This document shows positions 12,013 to 23,038 of a stretch of DNA of 64,000 nucleotides, piece after piece. Positions within the stretch are counted from its first letter, which is position 1, and each line of letters opens with the position of its first letter. Under the pieces are notes generated by a model. It had not been told where the DNA came from. It worked only from the letters and a program-made list of their open reading frames with translations, and did not search any database. A program made the position numbers and the translations under genes. The stretch is from Septoria linicola (Eukaryota; Ascomycota; Dothideomycetes; Mycosphaerellales; Mycosphaerellaceae), in the NCBI GenBank assembly GCA_024114885.1, contig CP099424.1, positions 186,001 through 250,000 on the forward strand, given 5' to 3'.

Positions 12013-14093
12013 TCAGAATGGCCAAGAATGTGCTCGCATGAAAACACAGATGCTATTGGCAATGTACATAAGGAAGGAAAATGGGATTTCATAGTGTCTT
12101 GGAATAGATGACAGCGGGAAAGGAACGAAGTGTTGGGTAGCTGATGAATTCGCCATGCTTTCCCGCATCTCACTCCCGCTCAAACACACAATCCAAAGTA
12201 CCATGGCAGATGGCGCAAACACCGCAATGAACAATATAATCGGCCATTTTCACATCCACATCGCCACCGAGGCCTTTGATGTTGATGCCGAAAGCGCCCA
12301 CCGCGAGTGTTGCAGGCAGGTATATTGTAGCAATCACCGTCAATGCTGTTGCCCTCTTGGCTTGTCGTTTTGTGGCAGCCGCATGGCTGACTTGGATGCC
12401 GATGCTCAACAGCTGAAAGGCTTGGTCCAGTTCACGGATTGCTACTTTGAGCTGATTGGTGAGGGTGTCGTAGCATTGTGTGATGTTGGCCGATGTGACA
12501 ATGGAGTCGTCGAGCGCGAAGATAGCACTCTCTGCCTGATCATCGTGGGGCGGATCGCCACCACTGACCTTTTCTGCTTCTACAGAACCGTAACTATCAC
12601 CCAGGTCGGTCGTGCTCTTGTCTGCTGGCATACCGCCAGCAGCCTGCGACTCAGGAGTGGCCAACGCGGAAATTTTGGACTGTTCGTGTATATTATCTGA
12701 AATTGCAGCATAGAATATCTCCCAGCGATCAAGCATCTTTTTGGATTCAAGGGCTGCCCCACGACATTCAATCAGCTGTTTCGTCAAGCTGGCTGCGAAT
12801 GCCCTGCAATTGTTGAGGCGCGTCAAAGTCTTGAGCTCTGGTGTGGATATGGCATGGAAGCGGAGCCACGCGATCTCGTTCTGGGAGTACTGTCATGGTT
12901 GCGATCCACGCCGAACAATTCAGTTGTATGCACAAGAAGACCCTGCCCCGGTGCCGTAGCTCCTGTCTATCGCGTTGTCCATCTTCTCGGTGAGCTATGC
13001 GAACGGCTTCCAGACATCGCAGTTTGCGCGGCTCACGCAATCAATTCTTTACAAATCGAAAGAGACTCATCTGCTGAGCATCAATGGCCTGATTGAACAT
13101 TGGCTCCGCTACAATGACCCTTTCGAGACAACCATTTCGTCTCACTGGACATGGCACATATCTTAGCAAGCATGAATTCCAGAGACGCTTGAGGTACAGC
13201 CATAGCAAGTCTGGTGCTACTCGCCGAGGAAGTATGTTTGGAAGTCTCCGCACTCGGTCAAGTAGACGTGGTACAAGGATTGTATCGCCCGAAGGAACGT
13301 GCCTGCCTTCAGTGACCACGAGGAAACGGACTTGACGCGGTGCTCTCCTAGAGTCGCCAGCAAGCTCTGCAATCATTGAGGTCCCTTTCTCTATAGGATA
13401 GAATGAAAGTCTGGATGATGTCTTGTTTGTAGTTGTTACCTCAAATTGCATGAGCGCCTGGCCGCACACTCCAGCGATATGCCACCAGTGCTCGTCCTGC
13501 TGGGATAGCAGAGGTAAGTTCCGAAAAGTTGCATGCTCAAGATAGAAGTCGAGCTTCACCCCTAGTATTTGGATGCTTCTCGTTATGAATCGGCAGTGCG
13601 GGCTCTGTACCAAGATGATATCCTCGTCTGCCAATATCGGGCTGCCAAATATGGTACTTCGCACGTCTCCAAACTCCATCGGTAACACTCCTGTGCGTTC
13701 TCTCCAGGCCGTAGGCATCGCATACAGCTGCTCGACGGGATCCAACAATTGCGTGTATATTTGCTCCATTGGATCTTGACGATGCCTATTCCCCAACCAG
13801 TATTGTTCGGCGACTTCTGCACTTGGCCATAATGGAGTGCCATCTGCTGATATGCGTGAGTCTTCATCTCTGGTCAACATCCCTCCAGAGATGTAAGGCC
13901 GGGATCGAGCATCTTCTTCCACGATGCGCGCTAGCATGTCCGGATCAGCAGTCTCTCGATCGACTGAATCAATGAAGCGTCGCTGCTTCCCGCCCCATAT
14001 ACCTAGACACCATAGGACGTGGCGAAGATAAGGCAGGACGCAGGATCCAGAAGGACTCGGCATGGCGTCGGAGACAGGAAGTGTTGGCTCCAT
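12013..14093 (-). pseudogene. CorA-like magnesium-transporter family gene, disrupted
   Basis: Fungal CorA-like membrane protein in at least three pieces. The N-terminal part is open from 14093 (MEPTLPVSDAMPS) to about 13053. A 58-nt candidate intron (13052-12995) joins MSLFRF to LTEKMDNAIDRSYGTGAG. The same frame then meets TGA at 12922-12920 and again at 12895-12893 before resuming YSQNEIAWLRFHAIS, with no canonical in-phase intron to remove them. The coiled region continues to the first membrane helix (TALTVIATIYLPATLAVGAFGINIKG). The second helix (KWPIILFIAVFAPSAMVLWI) lies in another frame, one base off across the A-run at 12247-12250. Two stops and one frameshift in a recognisable family suggest a pseudogene. 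Misassembled homopolymers are the alternative. Confidence 0.65.
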
Positions 14094-15310
14094 GAGCAAA
14101 AACAGTAGACACTCTCGATGCAAGCAGTAAGCAGATTGAGCCAGCACTTGAGTACAAAAGAAGTGTCGAGTTGAAGAAGTGTAAGTCAGCTGCAGGTGAG
14201 CTCAGCTCTCAGCTGGAACACAAAGCTCACTACACACCTTCGCTACGCGTCTGCATATGTCGTGCGACCATGCACGTCTCTCGGCAAGCCGAGCGCTCCT
14301 TCAGCGTGTCCGTTTCTTCGCTTCGCGACTTAGCTATCCTTAAGGTGACGTTGCTGAAGATCCAGTGCAGTCGGGTTTTATTAACACACGCCGATCGTGG
14401 TGACCAAAACTGTTTCAGCGACTTGTGTAGACCGAGGCATGATGTACGTGAGGCGATGTGCTGGCCCAATCTCGGTCGGTTGTCCTAGTTGTTCTCACAT
14501 CTGGATGCGCCAATGCTGACTTCGTTCCAGGTTGGAGTCTTTGGCCAAAGCGTATTGTGAGTCGCATGGGAGAAGATTCGAAGAAGACGGAAGCGCTGCA
14601 CAACCCGTGCCATTCGTGGCTGCCTGTCAGCACCTTTTTCCCCCGACGCGGAAAGAGAGTCTCTTTTCAACGTGGAGCTGTATAGATTGTTGTGCCGACA
14701 GCCTTTGACGTCGTGTTGAGTTGACGCTATGAAGTTGCTTAGGTGAGCTTGACGATCGGGACCTTCCCAACGAAGTCTGTCTGGGACATCGAGCAAACAA
14801 AGGCAAGTCCGCTGGAGAATCGAACCACTCTCTGCACACGATCAGAAGTTCCATCACAGGCCTGGAAGATGACAAACCGCGCGTGAGCCAGTCGTTGCAC
14901 AAGCGCCGCGCTGGAAATTCTGCAGAGATATGCTAGTGTCAATTGATCATTAGTTCAGCGTTGTAAGGTAAGTACCTACTGACCACAACGCCGCCATCAA
15001 GCCATGGGTATCTCATATCTCAAAAACCAAGAACATGCGCGCGCCTTTCTCGTATCGCGCAGATAGAATCTCAATGTCGCACTTTTGATCCTCCGTCCCA
15101 AGATGCGCCTTCGCTATGCCATACTTTCAAGCTATTCGTGTCACTTCTTTGTTCTTCGACTTTTTCACTCAGTGCTTCCCGTATTATCAGGGGGTGTTGT
15201 TGTATCGGTGTCATCTCTCCTGCTTCTACTCCTGCTCAAGCACCTTCATCGCCAACTCTTCACCTCGCACTAATCCGAAGCGCCAACATGCAGGACTGCA
15301 TATCTGAAGG
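14094..15310. other. intergenic, no supported gene
   Basis: Sequence between the CorA-like pseudogene and the 3' end of the cyclin gene. Small open frames overlap on both strands without family support. Confidence 0.45.
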
Positions 15311-16717
15311 CTATTCTTCCAGCTCGCCCTCTTCGCTGACTTCGCCTTCGTCCTGCTGTGCTTTGGGCTTATTCGTAGGCTGCACGTCTTGCATTGCGTC
15401 GGGCGCCTGTTGCGATTTCGCCTCTTGCGCTTGCACATCGAATTCGGCCTGTTTATTGCCAAAGTCAACACGCATGGCCTCTTCTTGCTCTTTGATATCG
15501 CCTACCTCTCCGCCTCCCGCTGGCGCCTGGGGAGCAGGTATTACTGTTGTGTCCTGCGGGATCGCATTGTGCATCGGTTTGGGATTCTCGACGCCGCTTA
15601 AGACGTGTGGCTCTAGTCTCGCTCGTTTCGAGTCCCCGTCATCCCGAGACGCGGCGTTGCCGTTTGTCGTCGGCTCTTCTCGCTCTCGTTTTGCGCCGAC
15701 ACTGCTTGCATTGCTATTACGCCTTTCACTCCCAGGCCCTACCATCGGGGAAGCAGAAGCCGGTGCTCTCGTCCTGTTCCAGTCGTCATTTGCGCCATCT
15801 GTGCCTGGTGTGATCAGACCAGCATAGATGGAGCTGTTTCCATCAGACCCTCCTGTCACGGCAATGCCATTGACCTTGTTCGCCGACCCATCGTAGTTCG
15901 ACAGCATATATTCAACAGCTCGCCTGATCTCCTTGAGCCGCACATGCTGCATCTCCCACCACGGTCGCCCCTTGGCATCATCTGGCAGAATGACCTCGCA
16001 GAACTTGCATGCTGCGTACAAGCTGGCCACTGCTATCGTTCGACTGCTCACCAGCAGACATAGTTGTGTGTTGTTGCTGTCTGTTACGAATGCCCAGGCT
16101 GCGTTCCGCACTCTTTTGTTGTGCTCGATGCCGTAGAACTTTAGCATTTCGAAAAGCTGCCTGTGCGGACTCTCCACTGTCAGGTCAAAGCACAGCGTTT
16201 CCAGCATGTGATCCTCATTGTGCAGGATCAAGTCTCGCCACCTCCAGAAGTCTTTCGACTGCTCATCCACGACCAAGTTGGGGTTCTTTTGGGCGACACG
16301 GCAGAAGGCAAGAACCAGCTCCTTCATCTTTCTACAGCTCTCCTCCACTTTCGTTGCCAGGAATAGTGCTGTGGCCGCTGCTTGAAAATGATGCAGCTTC
16401 GGAATGCCGTTCCTCTCTTTTGCCAGACTGCCCCGCATCAAGAATCTCTGGAAGAATATGCTGGCAGTGCTCAAGGTGAGTTGTGGCAGCTTCAGCATGA
16501 TCCCGACTTGCACCATGAAGTTGATGCCTTTGACCCGTCTATCCCGTTCCTCTTCCACACTCATACCATCTTGGACCGAGGGCGTATTTGCCAGCTCGTC
16601 TTCCGTGAACAGCCATTGCGCTTCAGCTTCCGCCAGGACTCGATTGGGACTCTTGGGTCGGTGCCGCGTCGCGGGATGTGTCGGCGGGAGATGCTGGGTT
16701 TGTGAAGGCGGCGGCAT
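15311..16717 (-). CDS. pch1: transcriptional cyclin, Pch1/cyclin T-K type
   Basis: Regulatory cyclin of a transcription-elongation kinase (a CDK9-like partner that phosphorylates RNA polymerase II). Single exon, 468 aa. The N-terminus has the family start WLFTEDELANTPSVQDGMS. Cyclin box 1 follows (residues about 60-160) with LPQLTLSTASIFFQRF and ALFLATKVEESCRKM, then KNPNLVVDEQSKDFWRWRD. Box 2 contains ETLCFDLTVESPH and IAVASLYAACKF. The last 180 residues are low-complexity, with a nuclear-localisation-like KREREEP and a tail ending EGEVSEEGELEE. Close resemblance to fission-yeast Pch1 is from knowledge of the family, not from a search. It is divergent from TMA7, with a 488-bp gap between the two starts. 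Confidence 0.88.
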   Translation of the reverse strand: MPPPSQTQHLPPTHPATRHRPKSPNRVLAEAEAQWLFTEDELANTPSVQDGMSVEEERDRRVKGINFMVQVGIMLKLPQLTLSTASIFFQRFLMRGSLAKERNGIPKLHHFQAAATALFLATKVEESCRKMKELVLAFCRVAQKNPNLVVDEQSKDFWRWRDLILHNEDHMLETLCFDLTVESPHRQLFEMLKFYGIEHNKRVRNAAWAFVTDSNNTQLCLLVSSRTIAVASLYAACKFCEVILPDDAKGRPWWEMQHVRLKEIRRAVEYMLSNYDGSANKVNGIAVTGGSDGNSSIYAGLITPGTDGANDDWNRTRAPASASPMVGPGSERRNSNASSVGAKREREEPTTNGNAASRDDGDSKRARLEPHVLSGVENPKPMHNAIPQDTTVIPAPQAPAGGGEVGDIKEQEEAMRVDFGNKQAEFDVQAQEAKSQQAPDAMQDVQPTNKPKAQQDEGEVSEEGELEE

Positions 16718-17205
16718 TGTGGCCTGCGCTTTCTCTGTAGCTGTAGCTATGCACGCTGAATCGATAGTCTTGGTCTGGCGGAGCTGGGTCCTCTGTCACA
16801 CTTCTGAAGATCGAGGATTCGGTGATGCGATCGGGTGATGGTCGGTGCTTCTTTCCGTCACACGCGTGCGAGACTTGAGGCAGGAGCGTCAAGGCGCGCG
16901 CCGAGCAATTGGGCGGGAAGGCGCACTTGGAAGGCACATTGGTGAAGTATTCGTTATGCCGTGTCGTATCGTATCGTATCGTGATGGTCGTCAAGTTGGC
17001 GGAAGAAGTTGTCGCGATCGTAGTTGCCGCAAGTAGAATAGACTGCAGATCGGCGGCACGCGAAGCGAAAGCGCCAGCCGAGTGAAGCCAAGTTTTGTGC
17101 CCTCTCAGCCGCTCCGATAGACTGGCCCACTGCACTTCTGGCTGCTGCTGGCTGCTGACTTCCGACAATCGCATCTACCCAGACTCTCCAAACGCAGTCT
17201 TCACC
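16718..17205. promoter_or_regulatory. shared divergent promoter of cyclin and TMA7 genes
   Basis: The 488-bp interval between two divergent start codons must hold both promoters. It contains a short direct repeat of cgtat/gtatc units near 16963-16980. No specific factor site was recognised. Confidence 0.4.
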
Positions 17206-17536
17206 ATGCCTTCAGGACAGGGAGGTGCGTGCTTGCTGCCTGTTGCACATCCTCCCACGTTCGATCATCTGTGCTAATCGAGTCCCGACAGCCGGTACGA
17301 ACCCAATCCACAACAAAAAGGCCAAGAAAAAGGTCGTCGAGGAGGATGAGGATGACAAGGCCTTCAAGGCCAAGCAGCAGGCTGGTACGATATCACAGTG
17401 CTCGAGATGGAAAGGTCAGGTCTAATATGTGGCAATAGACAAGAAGAAGCTAGAAGAGGCAGCAAAAGCTGCTCAAGGCAAAAAGGGCCCTTTGAACACC
17501 GGCTCGCAGGGCATCAAGAAGAGCGGAAAGAAATGA
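17206..17536 (+). CDS. TMA7: translation machinery-associated protein 7
   Basis: Small, highly basic ribosome-associated protein. Exons 17206-17224, 17292-17384 and 17439-17536 join in phase to a 69-aa product beginning MPSGQGAGTNPIHNKKAKKK and ending GPLNTGSQGIKKSGKK. The MPSGQGG-like start, the acidic EEDEDDKAF block, the KKKLEEAAKAAQGKKGPL stretch and the GIKKSGKK tail are the TMA7/CCDC72 signature. The gene is missed if only long open frames are considered, because it is cut by two introns. All three junctions use GT-AG sites. Confidence 0.94.
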
Positions 17537-18292
17537 GGTGCTGGTGGTGTGTGATGGAGGACGAGCGAGACGACCACGAGCCACGATCGAGACGGCAGAC
17601 AGCGTGAGGCGAGGACTTAGGCGTTAGGGAGATATACCACTGAATCCGTCGGGCGAGCACTGCCCTTTTCACGTCTGCTGCATACACATGTCAGGAACAT
17701 GCGCTGCGCCTGTCACTGTTGCTTGACCTGCTGTGTTCATTCTGACCATCTGTTCTTGCGAGCTGACATTGAGGACCTTGCGACGGCGCACAAACTGTCT
17801 GGCAGACGTTAAACCTAGCGTCACAAACCTCGACCGTAGAGTTGGGACACTATGCTTCGAGACCTGAGAAGTGAGATGCCGCGATCTGGAGGTCCAGTGG
17901 GGATGGTCACGCGATCACTCCACAAGCGAAGTGAAAGTGAAGAAGCGCACACTCCTACTCACCAGCACAGTCACTTCGCATTCAATGGGGGCATTCACGC
18001 TGCCTCGTATAGAAAAGCAACATCTTCGCGGCATCCTCCATTCGTTCTAACACCGCCGCAACATCAAGCTCTACGTGGCAACCCGCATGGTGGCTGCAAA
18101 CTCCCGTGAGCGCTGCTGCTGCAGTCTCGAACACCAATGCGCGACCTGCAGACCGACGACTAGCCTGCATTAGCTGCTCCTTCACCGGAGCAGCGATTCC
18201 CACCGACAAGCTTTCGAATTTCGACCTGGCTTTGTGACTCCCACTCGACACACAAACACGAAATTCGGGAACAGTCAAACAATTCCGCCAAC
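17537..18292. other. intergenic, nothing seen
   Basis: Downstream flank of TMA7 and upstream region of the helicase-like gene. No supported coding sequence or repeat. Confidence 0.5.
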
Positions 18293-20970
18293 ATGTCGGG
18301 CGCCGGCAGCGGTGATGGCACTGGCACTGGCACTGCGCCAAACGATGCCCCCAACAATACGGCACTGGGCTCTGCCTCCGATGACCCTCTCTTTGCGTAT
18401 CTTCCAGGGCTCGAAGATGCTGTTGTCCGTGGTCCGGTCACTGCAGCCACAACACTTGCCAAGCTCAACCGCCTGCTTGATAAGAACGTTCCTCACTGGA
18501 GATTGCTCAAGGACCTCAGTGGCATTTCTACGTTCGAAACTCGATGCCTGATGCACATCGAGGACGAGTGCTCGCAGCAGCTATTCGTCAGCCTACCAGC
18601 GCGAGAACAAGGCTGATCGCACAGACACCGCCATTTCCGTTCCTACCATTACCTGGAGGTCAAACTTACAAATCTGTTCTTGGGTTACTCTCACGCCACC
18701 GCACGGCTATAACATGTCAACGACTCGAGCAGCAATTGAGTCTGGAACTGTTCGCGCGGCCCTCTGGTCACTCAGTCGCTTTCTTCGCCGTGGGAGACAT
18801 CGTCGTGGCGGGCATGCGGTTTGACAAACACGTGAGGACCATTGGTGGTATGGACGCGAAGAAGTTCTTCTCACTTTCGAACGAGATGGAGATCCAGCTC
18901 GATGTCAGCCTGGATCTCAGGGTGCCAGAAGGAGAGGATCCTCGATATCCCGTGCGTGCATACCTCAAGAAGCAGCCGATGGGCTTGCCGAAACACTACG
19001 ATGTCTTCTTCGTGCTTACTTCCCATGACCAGGGTGATTTCGAAGGAGCGCTACACCAGCCGAAAGACGAAAACATTCGGCACTGCGCTGTCAGCGCGAT
19101 TCGGCCCCATCGAGATTCATTCTCGTTTGACTCTTTGCTTGAAGCTCTGGAGTGCTTCGCTACCGAGCGCTTCGCCATATGGCACCCAATCTTTCTCAAC
19201 CAGCTACACGCAGATATTCCCATGATGGACTTCACTACTGGTCTTTCTGTCTCTCCGGAGGTCTTGCTAAACGCGAAAGCGTGGCCTAGAACCTGCGAGC
19301 CGTGGGACAAGCATCAGCTGCAAGCCATTGAGGATATCTTTTGCACCCGAGGACGTATGCAATTGATCACCGGCGCTGCTGATACGGGAGAAGCTACTCT
19401 ACAAATCGCGCAGGCTATTTTATTTACGATGATCGGTGGTCGAGCATTGTGCACTGCAGCATCGAACGTTGACGCTGATCGTTGGATGAGGAAGGCCTCT
19501 GAGATGGTCTCCAAAATCTCTGGTCACACAATTAACATGGTACGACTCTACAGCTCGACCAAAGGCATCAACATCAAGCAGCTCGGACAAGAACAAGCAA
19601 GATTCAAACTAGCCGGACACTCTGATGGCGCTGTAACGAGCGTCGAGGACCTGATGTTCCACATGCTGCGGGCGAATGGTGCAGAAGCGCCATCTCTTTC
19701 AGTCGAGATGGCAGTCCTGCGCGAGGCTGAGAAGAAGGAACTCAGTCTTTCTATCTCCGATCGTGGTCAGCCAATTGAGGCGTGGCGCTGGCTACGTAGT
19801 AGCCTTGAGCTCAACCGAAATGGCGAGTTAGACTGGGACAATAAGGCGCAGAACGTCGAACTGGATCTTGCATACAAAGCCTGTAAGGGCCATGTTATTG
19901 GCCGCGCGGACATTTTGTTCAGAACAAATGGCAACACTCGAGCCGACGAGATGAGCACTTGGGGTCGCGCGGAGTCACTCTATGGGGAGAAGGCGGCCAG
20001 AGCCTTTCCACCTGTCGGCAAGATTACTTCGTTGGGCATCTTTGTGGCCGAAGCCGCCAGAGATTCGGAGATCAACATCTTGAACACCCTGACCACTCCT
20101 GGGCTGCTACTAGAGCCCAGCATCGTCTTCTTGAGCGGTGATCCAAGGTAATGCTACTCTGCGCAATTCTTCGAACCTCTGCTGATAGATACGCAGTCAA
20201 TTTCTCCCGGTCAACACATGCAATTCGAAGAACTTCCAGACCAATCCCTGCATGGAAGAGTTCGACGTATCGCTCTTCGAACGTCTCGCCGGAGAGAACT
20301 TTCCTCAAAGCAGACTGCTCGAGCAGTGTGAGATGGTATGTTCCTTGCCATTTCTTGACTCGCGTCGACCTGCTAAATCTGCTAGGCTGCTACACTCATC
20401 GTCTTTCCCAACCGCATGTTCTACGGAGGTCAGCTTGCGTCTTCAAGCGGAGCCCATCGCACGCTCAAGGATCGCGTGCGGTACCTTTTGAGCAAGACCA
20501 TTGGTTCATCTATCTCCAATGTGCATCAACGCAATCGGTATGCCAAACGCGCCACAGACGCACAGGCGCGGCTCCACTGGCTGGAGATGCCCGACGTGGA
20601 GATGGATGTCAAGAAGTCGTCTAAAGCGATTCCTCTACACACTGAGATCTTCATGAAGAAGGTCTTTCCAGGTCTGCAGTCTCTCTTCGGCGCAGACATG
20701 CAGCGAGAAGTCTTGCTCTTGGTGGCCTATGGTAATGCTGTAAGATACTGCACCGATTCCTGATCATCCCGTAATCGGCTAACGAGTCTGCAGCTCCACC
20801 TCTACGAAGACGAGCTCCGCAAGCACCAAGAACAGAGCAAACTCAGTGATGCCCACTACCCGCGAACTATGTCGATCGACGCCGCTCAAGGACAAAAGGC
20901 CACAATGGTCATCCTCGACGGCTCCATGCAGTACGCCGACCGAAAAGAAGACACTTCCACCATTTGCTAA
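18293..20970 (+). CDS. degenerate superfamily 1 helicase-like protein
   Basis: Resembles UPF1/DNA2-type SF1 helicases but has lost the ATP-binding residues. Visible exons: 18293 to about 18600, about 18600-20147, 20197-20335, 20386-20739 and 20794-20970. The first junction is uncertain and may be a frameshift. The Walker A position reads GAADTGEATLQ instead of GxxGxGKT, so the lysine is Glu. The Walker B position reads IFVAEAARDSE, with Ala replacing the Asp of DEAA. Later motifs are better preserved: SGDPSQFLPV (motif III), FPNRMFYGGQL and SIDAAQGQKATMVILD (motif V). The protein stops soon after motif V, so motif VI is absent. It could be a decaying gene or a pseudoenzyme. Helicase activity is not expected. 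Confidence 0.6.
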
Positions 20971-21463
20971 GCTGAAGCGCGAGCTGGAGGGATCTGGACA
21001 GGTCCATCGCTTTCATGCAGATTAGTTCGACTTCAGTCTCTCCACGATCGGACAGCAAAGAAATGCACGAGATCCGTCAGGGTAGCTGGGCGGGGTCTTG
21101 GAAGTCCAGAGACACGCGTTTGACAGCGTGAAGCATGAACGGCATTGCAGAGAGATGGTGCTTGGAGCACTTTGTAGGCAGACGTGCAAAAGCTTGACCT
21201 TGAGTCCATCTCCTCTTGACTGACACGGATCTCACCTGCCTTCTCATTTCTCGCTACTGTCATTAAGCACAAAAGTGCACAAGATAGACAAGAGTGTGAA
21301 AGAAAAGTGCTATGTAACTCGTGCATTGTTCATCGTTGCATACTACCTACAGCCAGACAAAGCTCTTGACAATCGACGAACGCTTGAGCATGTCTACGAT
21401 CTTCGCTCCCGAATCTTTCGCCATCAAATACTGACACAACTCTTGTCCAACACCCCCACCCTC
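20971..21463. other. intergenic, nothing seen
   Basis: Convergent 3' flanks of the helicase-like gene and the first RING-like gene. No supported feature. Confidence 0.5.
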
Positions 21464-23038
21464 TCAGACATATCGCGGCTGCACCCTAACCCACTCCTCC
21501 TCCCCGGGAACATATCCCTCGCCGTCCCCCTCCTCCTTCACCACCCCAAACACACCACCACCATCACCCTCCCTCCTCTTCTTCCCCATAACACCCAGAT
21601 CGAGCCTATACCCCACCTCCTCCTCCTCCTCCTTTCCCTTCTCACCTACACTCAACCCCTCTGTCAAAAGTTCCAGATCGCTCGCCTCCCGCTTCACCAT
21701 ATCCCACGCCAACACGACCGTCCTGAAGAACCAACCAATCAAGAAACGACGATAGTTTGGCGGGAGAATAGTCCAGACGTCTTCAACTCCCACGGCGCCA
21801 GTGTATTGCTTGAGAGTCTCAGTGGCGAAGTTGATGAGCAAACCCATCGTGCTTTCGCGCAGGACGTGCATAGTTTGATAGTCATTTGAGAGGTTGGCGA
21901 GGAGTGCGTCGCGGATAGTGAGAGTCTCGGGATACTCGACGAAGTTGATCTCATGGGGCATTGCGGTGGCGGGAAGGTGGAAGGATTTGCGCGCGTGGAT
22001 GAGGGCTGTGCGGAAGGATTTGCAGGTGATCTGGAAATCAGCAGTGCTGCTGCTGGACTGGGAGAGGATTTCGGTGCGAAAGGAGGATTCGAGGGCGTGC
22101 CAGTTGGACTGGTCGAGCTTGAACTGTTCTCGCACGCGGCGGTCGTGGACGATGGCGAGACGAACGAAGTACTCGTTGCGGTGGAGAATGACTTGGTTGC
22201 ACTGTGGGCATCTGGCAGACTTGCATTCTGCTTCGGTCATGATGCACATGAGGTGTGTCTCGTTGCACATGAATGAGTGGCCACAGGGTAGCTCGTACAA
22301 GTCTTGGGCACTGTCGCAGTGGAGAGTCTTGATCTTCTTCAGGCGGAGCTTCAGAACATTGTTGGCTGACTGGAAAGGCTTGCTGTCCCATAGCTGTGCA
22401 TGCTCTGTGACTTCACGCTGGGCGAGACGTGCGTCGTATTTCTCGAGACGCTCTTGAACTCGAATATATGAAAAGTCGGTGGCACGGTTGAGGTGTGTCT
22501 CCAACAGCTCCACCCACTGCACGTTCGCGCCTTGTCTACAGATTCCCGCCCATTCGTCTGCAGTGGTAGCGAAGTTCTGACTCTCATTCGCGATCAACAC
22601 GTTTGCGGATGCGGTAACCCAACTCGTGATGAGTTGGAATTGAAAGATGACTTGAGAAGTGCCGATCACTGTGTAGGTCACGAGTTTGAGAGTGCTGAAG
22701 CCCGGCGCAATTGTCAGACGCTCGATCATGGACTCGAGCTGATTCTTCTTCTCAAATTGTGGAATGACCGCGTTTGCAACACTTGTGAAAGTCTGGAGCC
22801 TCACCATTGCTTCAGAATGGTTGTGCTCAAAGAAGCGCTTCTTCTTGGGGCACTCGCGACTTGCCCGGTGGTGCCTACTGTTCGGTCCCATGTCACGACG
22901 CGAAGGTGGCTGCTCAGCGGTGACAGCATACTGCGAGAATGCGCCAGCTAAGTCTTCCATCTTCACATCAACTCGAGCGGCCTGCCCAACGTCCAGCATA
23001 TTGAGCTGCAAACTCATGTCGCGCGTGAAGCTGTCCAT
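21464..23038 (-). CDS. RING-like protein, paralogue A
   Basis: Single exon, 524 aa if started at 23038 (MDSFTRDMSLQL). An in-frame ATG at 23149 would add 37 residues. At about residues 241-275 it has a cysteine/histidine cluster resembling a RING finger: LHC, then ELPCGHSFMCNETHLMC, then SARCPQCNQV. After this come RRVREQFKLDQSNWHAL, FRTALIHARKSFHLP and a C-terminal DVWTILPPNYRRFLIGWF block. The acidic/glycine-rich tail includes GEKGKEEEEEVG, encoded by a CTC-rich tract near 21616. The same ordered blocks recur in the divergent gene at 24021-25615. A ubiquitin-ligase role is possible but not shown: the metal-binding pattern is not a complete canonical RING. Confidence 0.7.
   Translation of the reverse strand: MDSFTRDMSLQLNMLDVGQAARVDVKMEDLAGAFSQYAVTAEQPPSRRDMGPNSRHHRASRECPKKKRFFEHNHSEAMVRLQTFTSVANAVIPQFEKKNQLESMIERLTIAPGFSTLKLVTYTVIGTSQVIFQFQLITSWVTASANVLIANESQNFATTADEWAGICRQGANVQWVELLETHLNRATDFSYIRVQERLEKYDARLAQREVTEHAQLWDSKPFQSANNVLKLRLKKIKTLHCDSAQDLYELPCGHSFMCNETHLMCIMTEAECKSARCPQCNQVILHRNEYFVRLAIVHDRRVREQFKLDQSNWHALESSFRTEILSQSSSSTADFQITCKSFRTALIHARKSFHLPATAMPHEINFVEYPETLTIRDALLANLSNDYQTMHVLRESTMGLLINFATETLKQYTGAVGVEDVWTILPPNYRRFLIGWFFRTVVLAWDMVKREASDLELLTEGLSVGEKGKEEEEEVGYRLDLGVMGKKRREGDGGGVFGVVKEEGDGEGYVPGEEEWVRVQPRYV

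Noticed and set aside
15138..15827. 229-aa plus-strand frame rich in Ser and Cys
   Set aside because: Antisense shadow of the Pch1-type cyclin gene.
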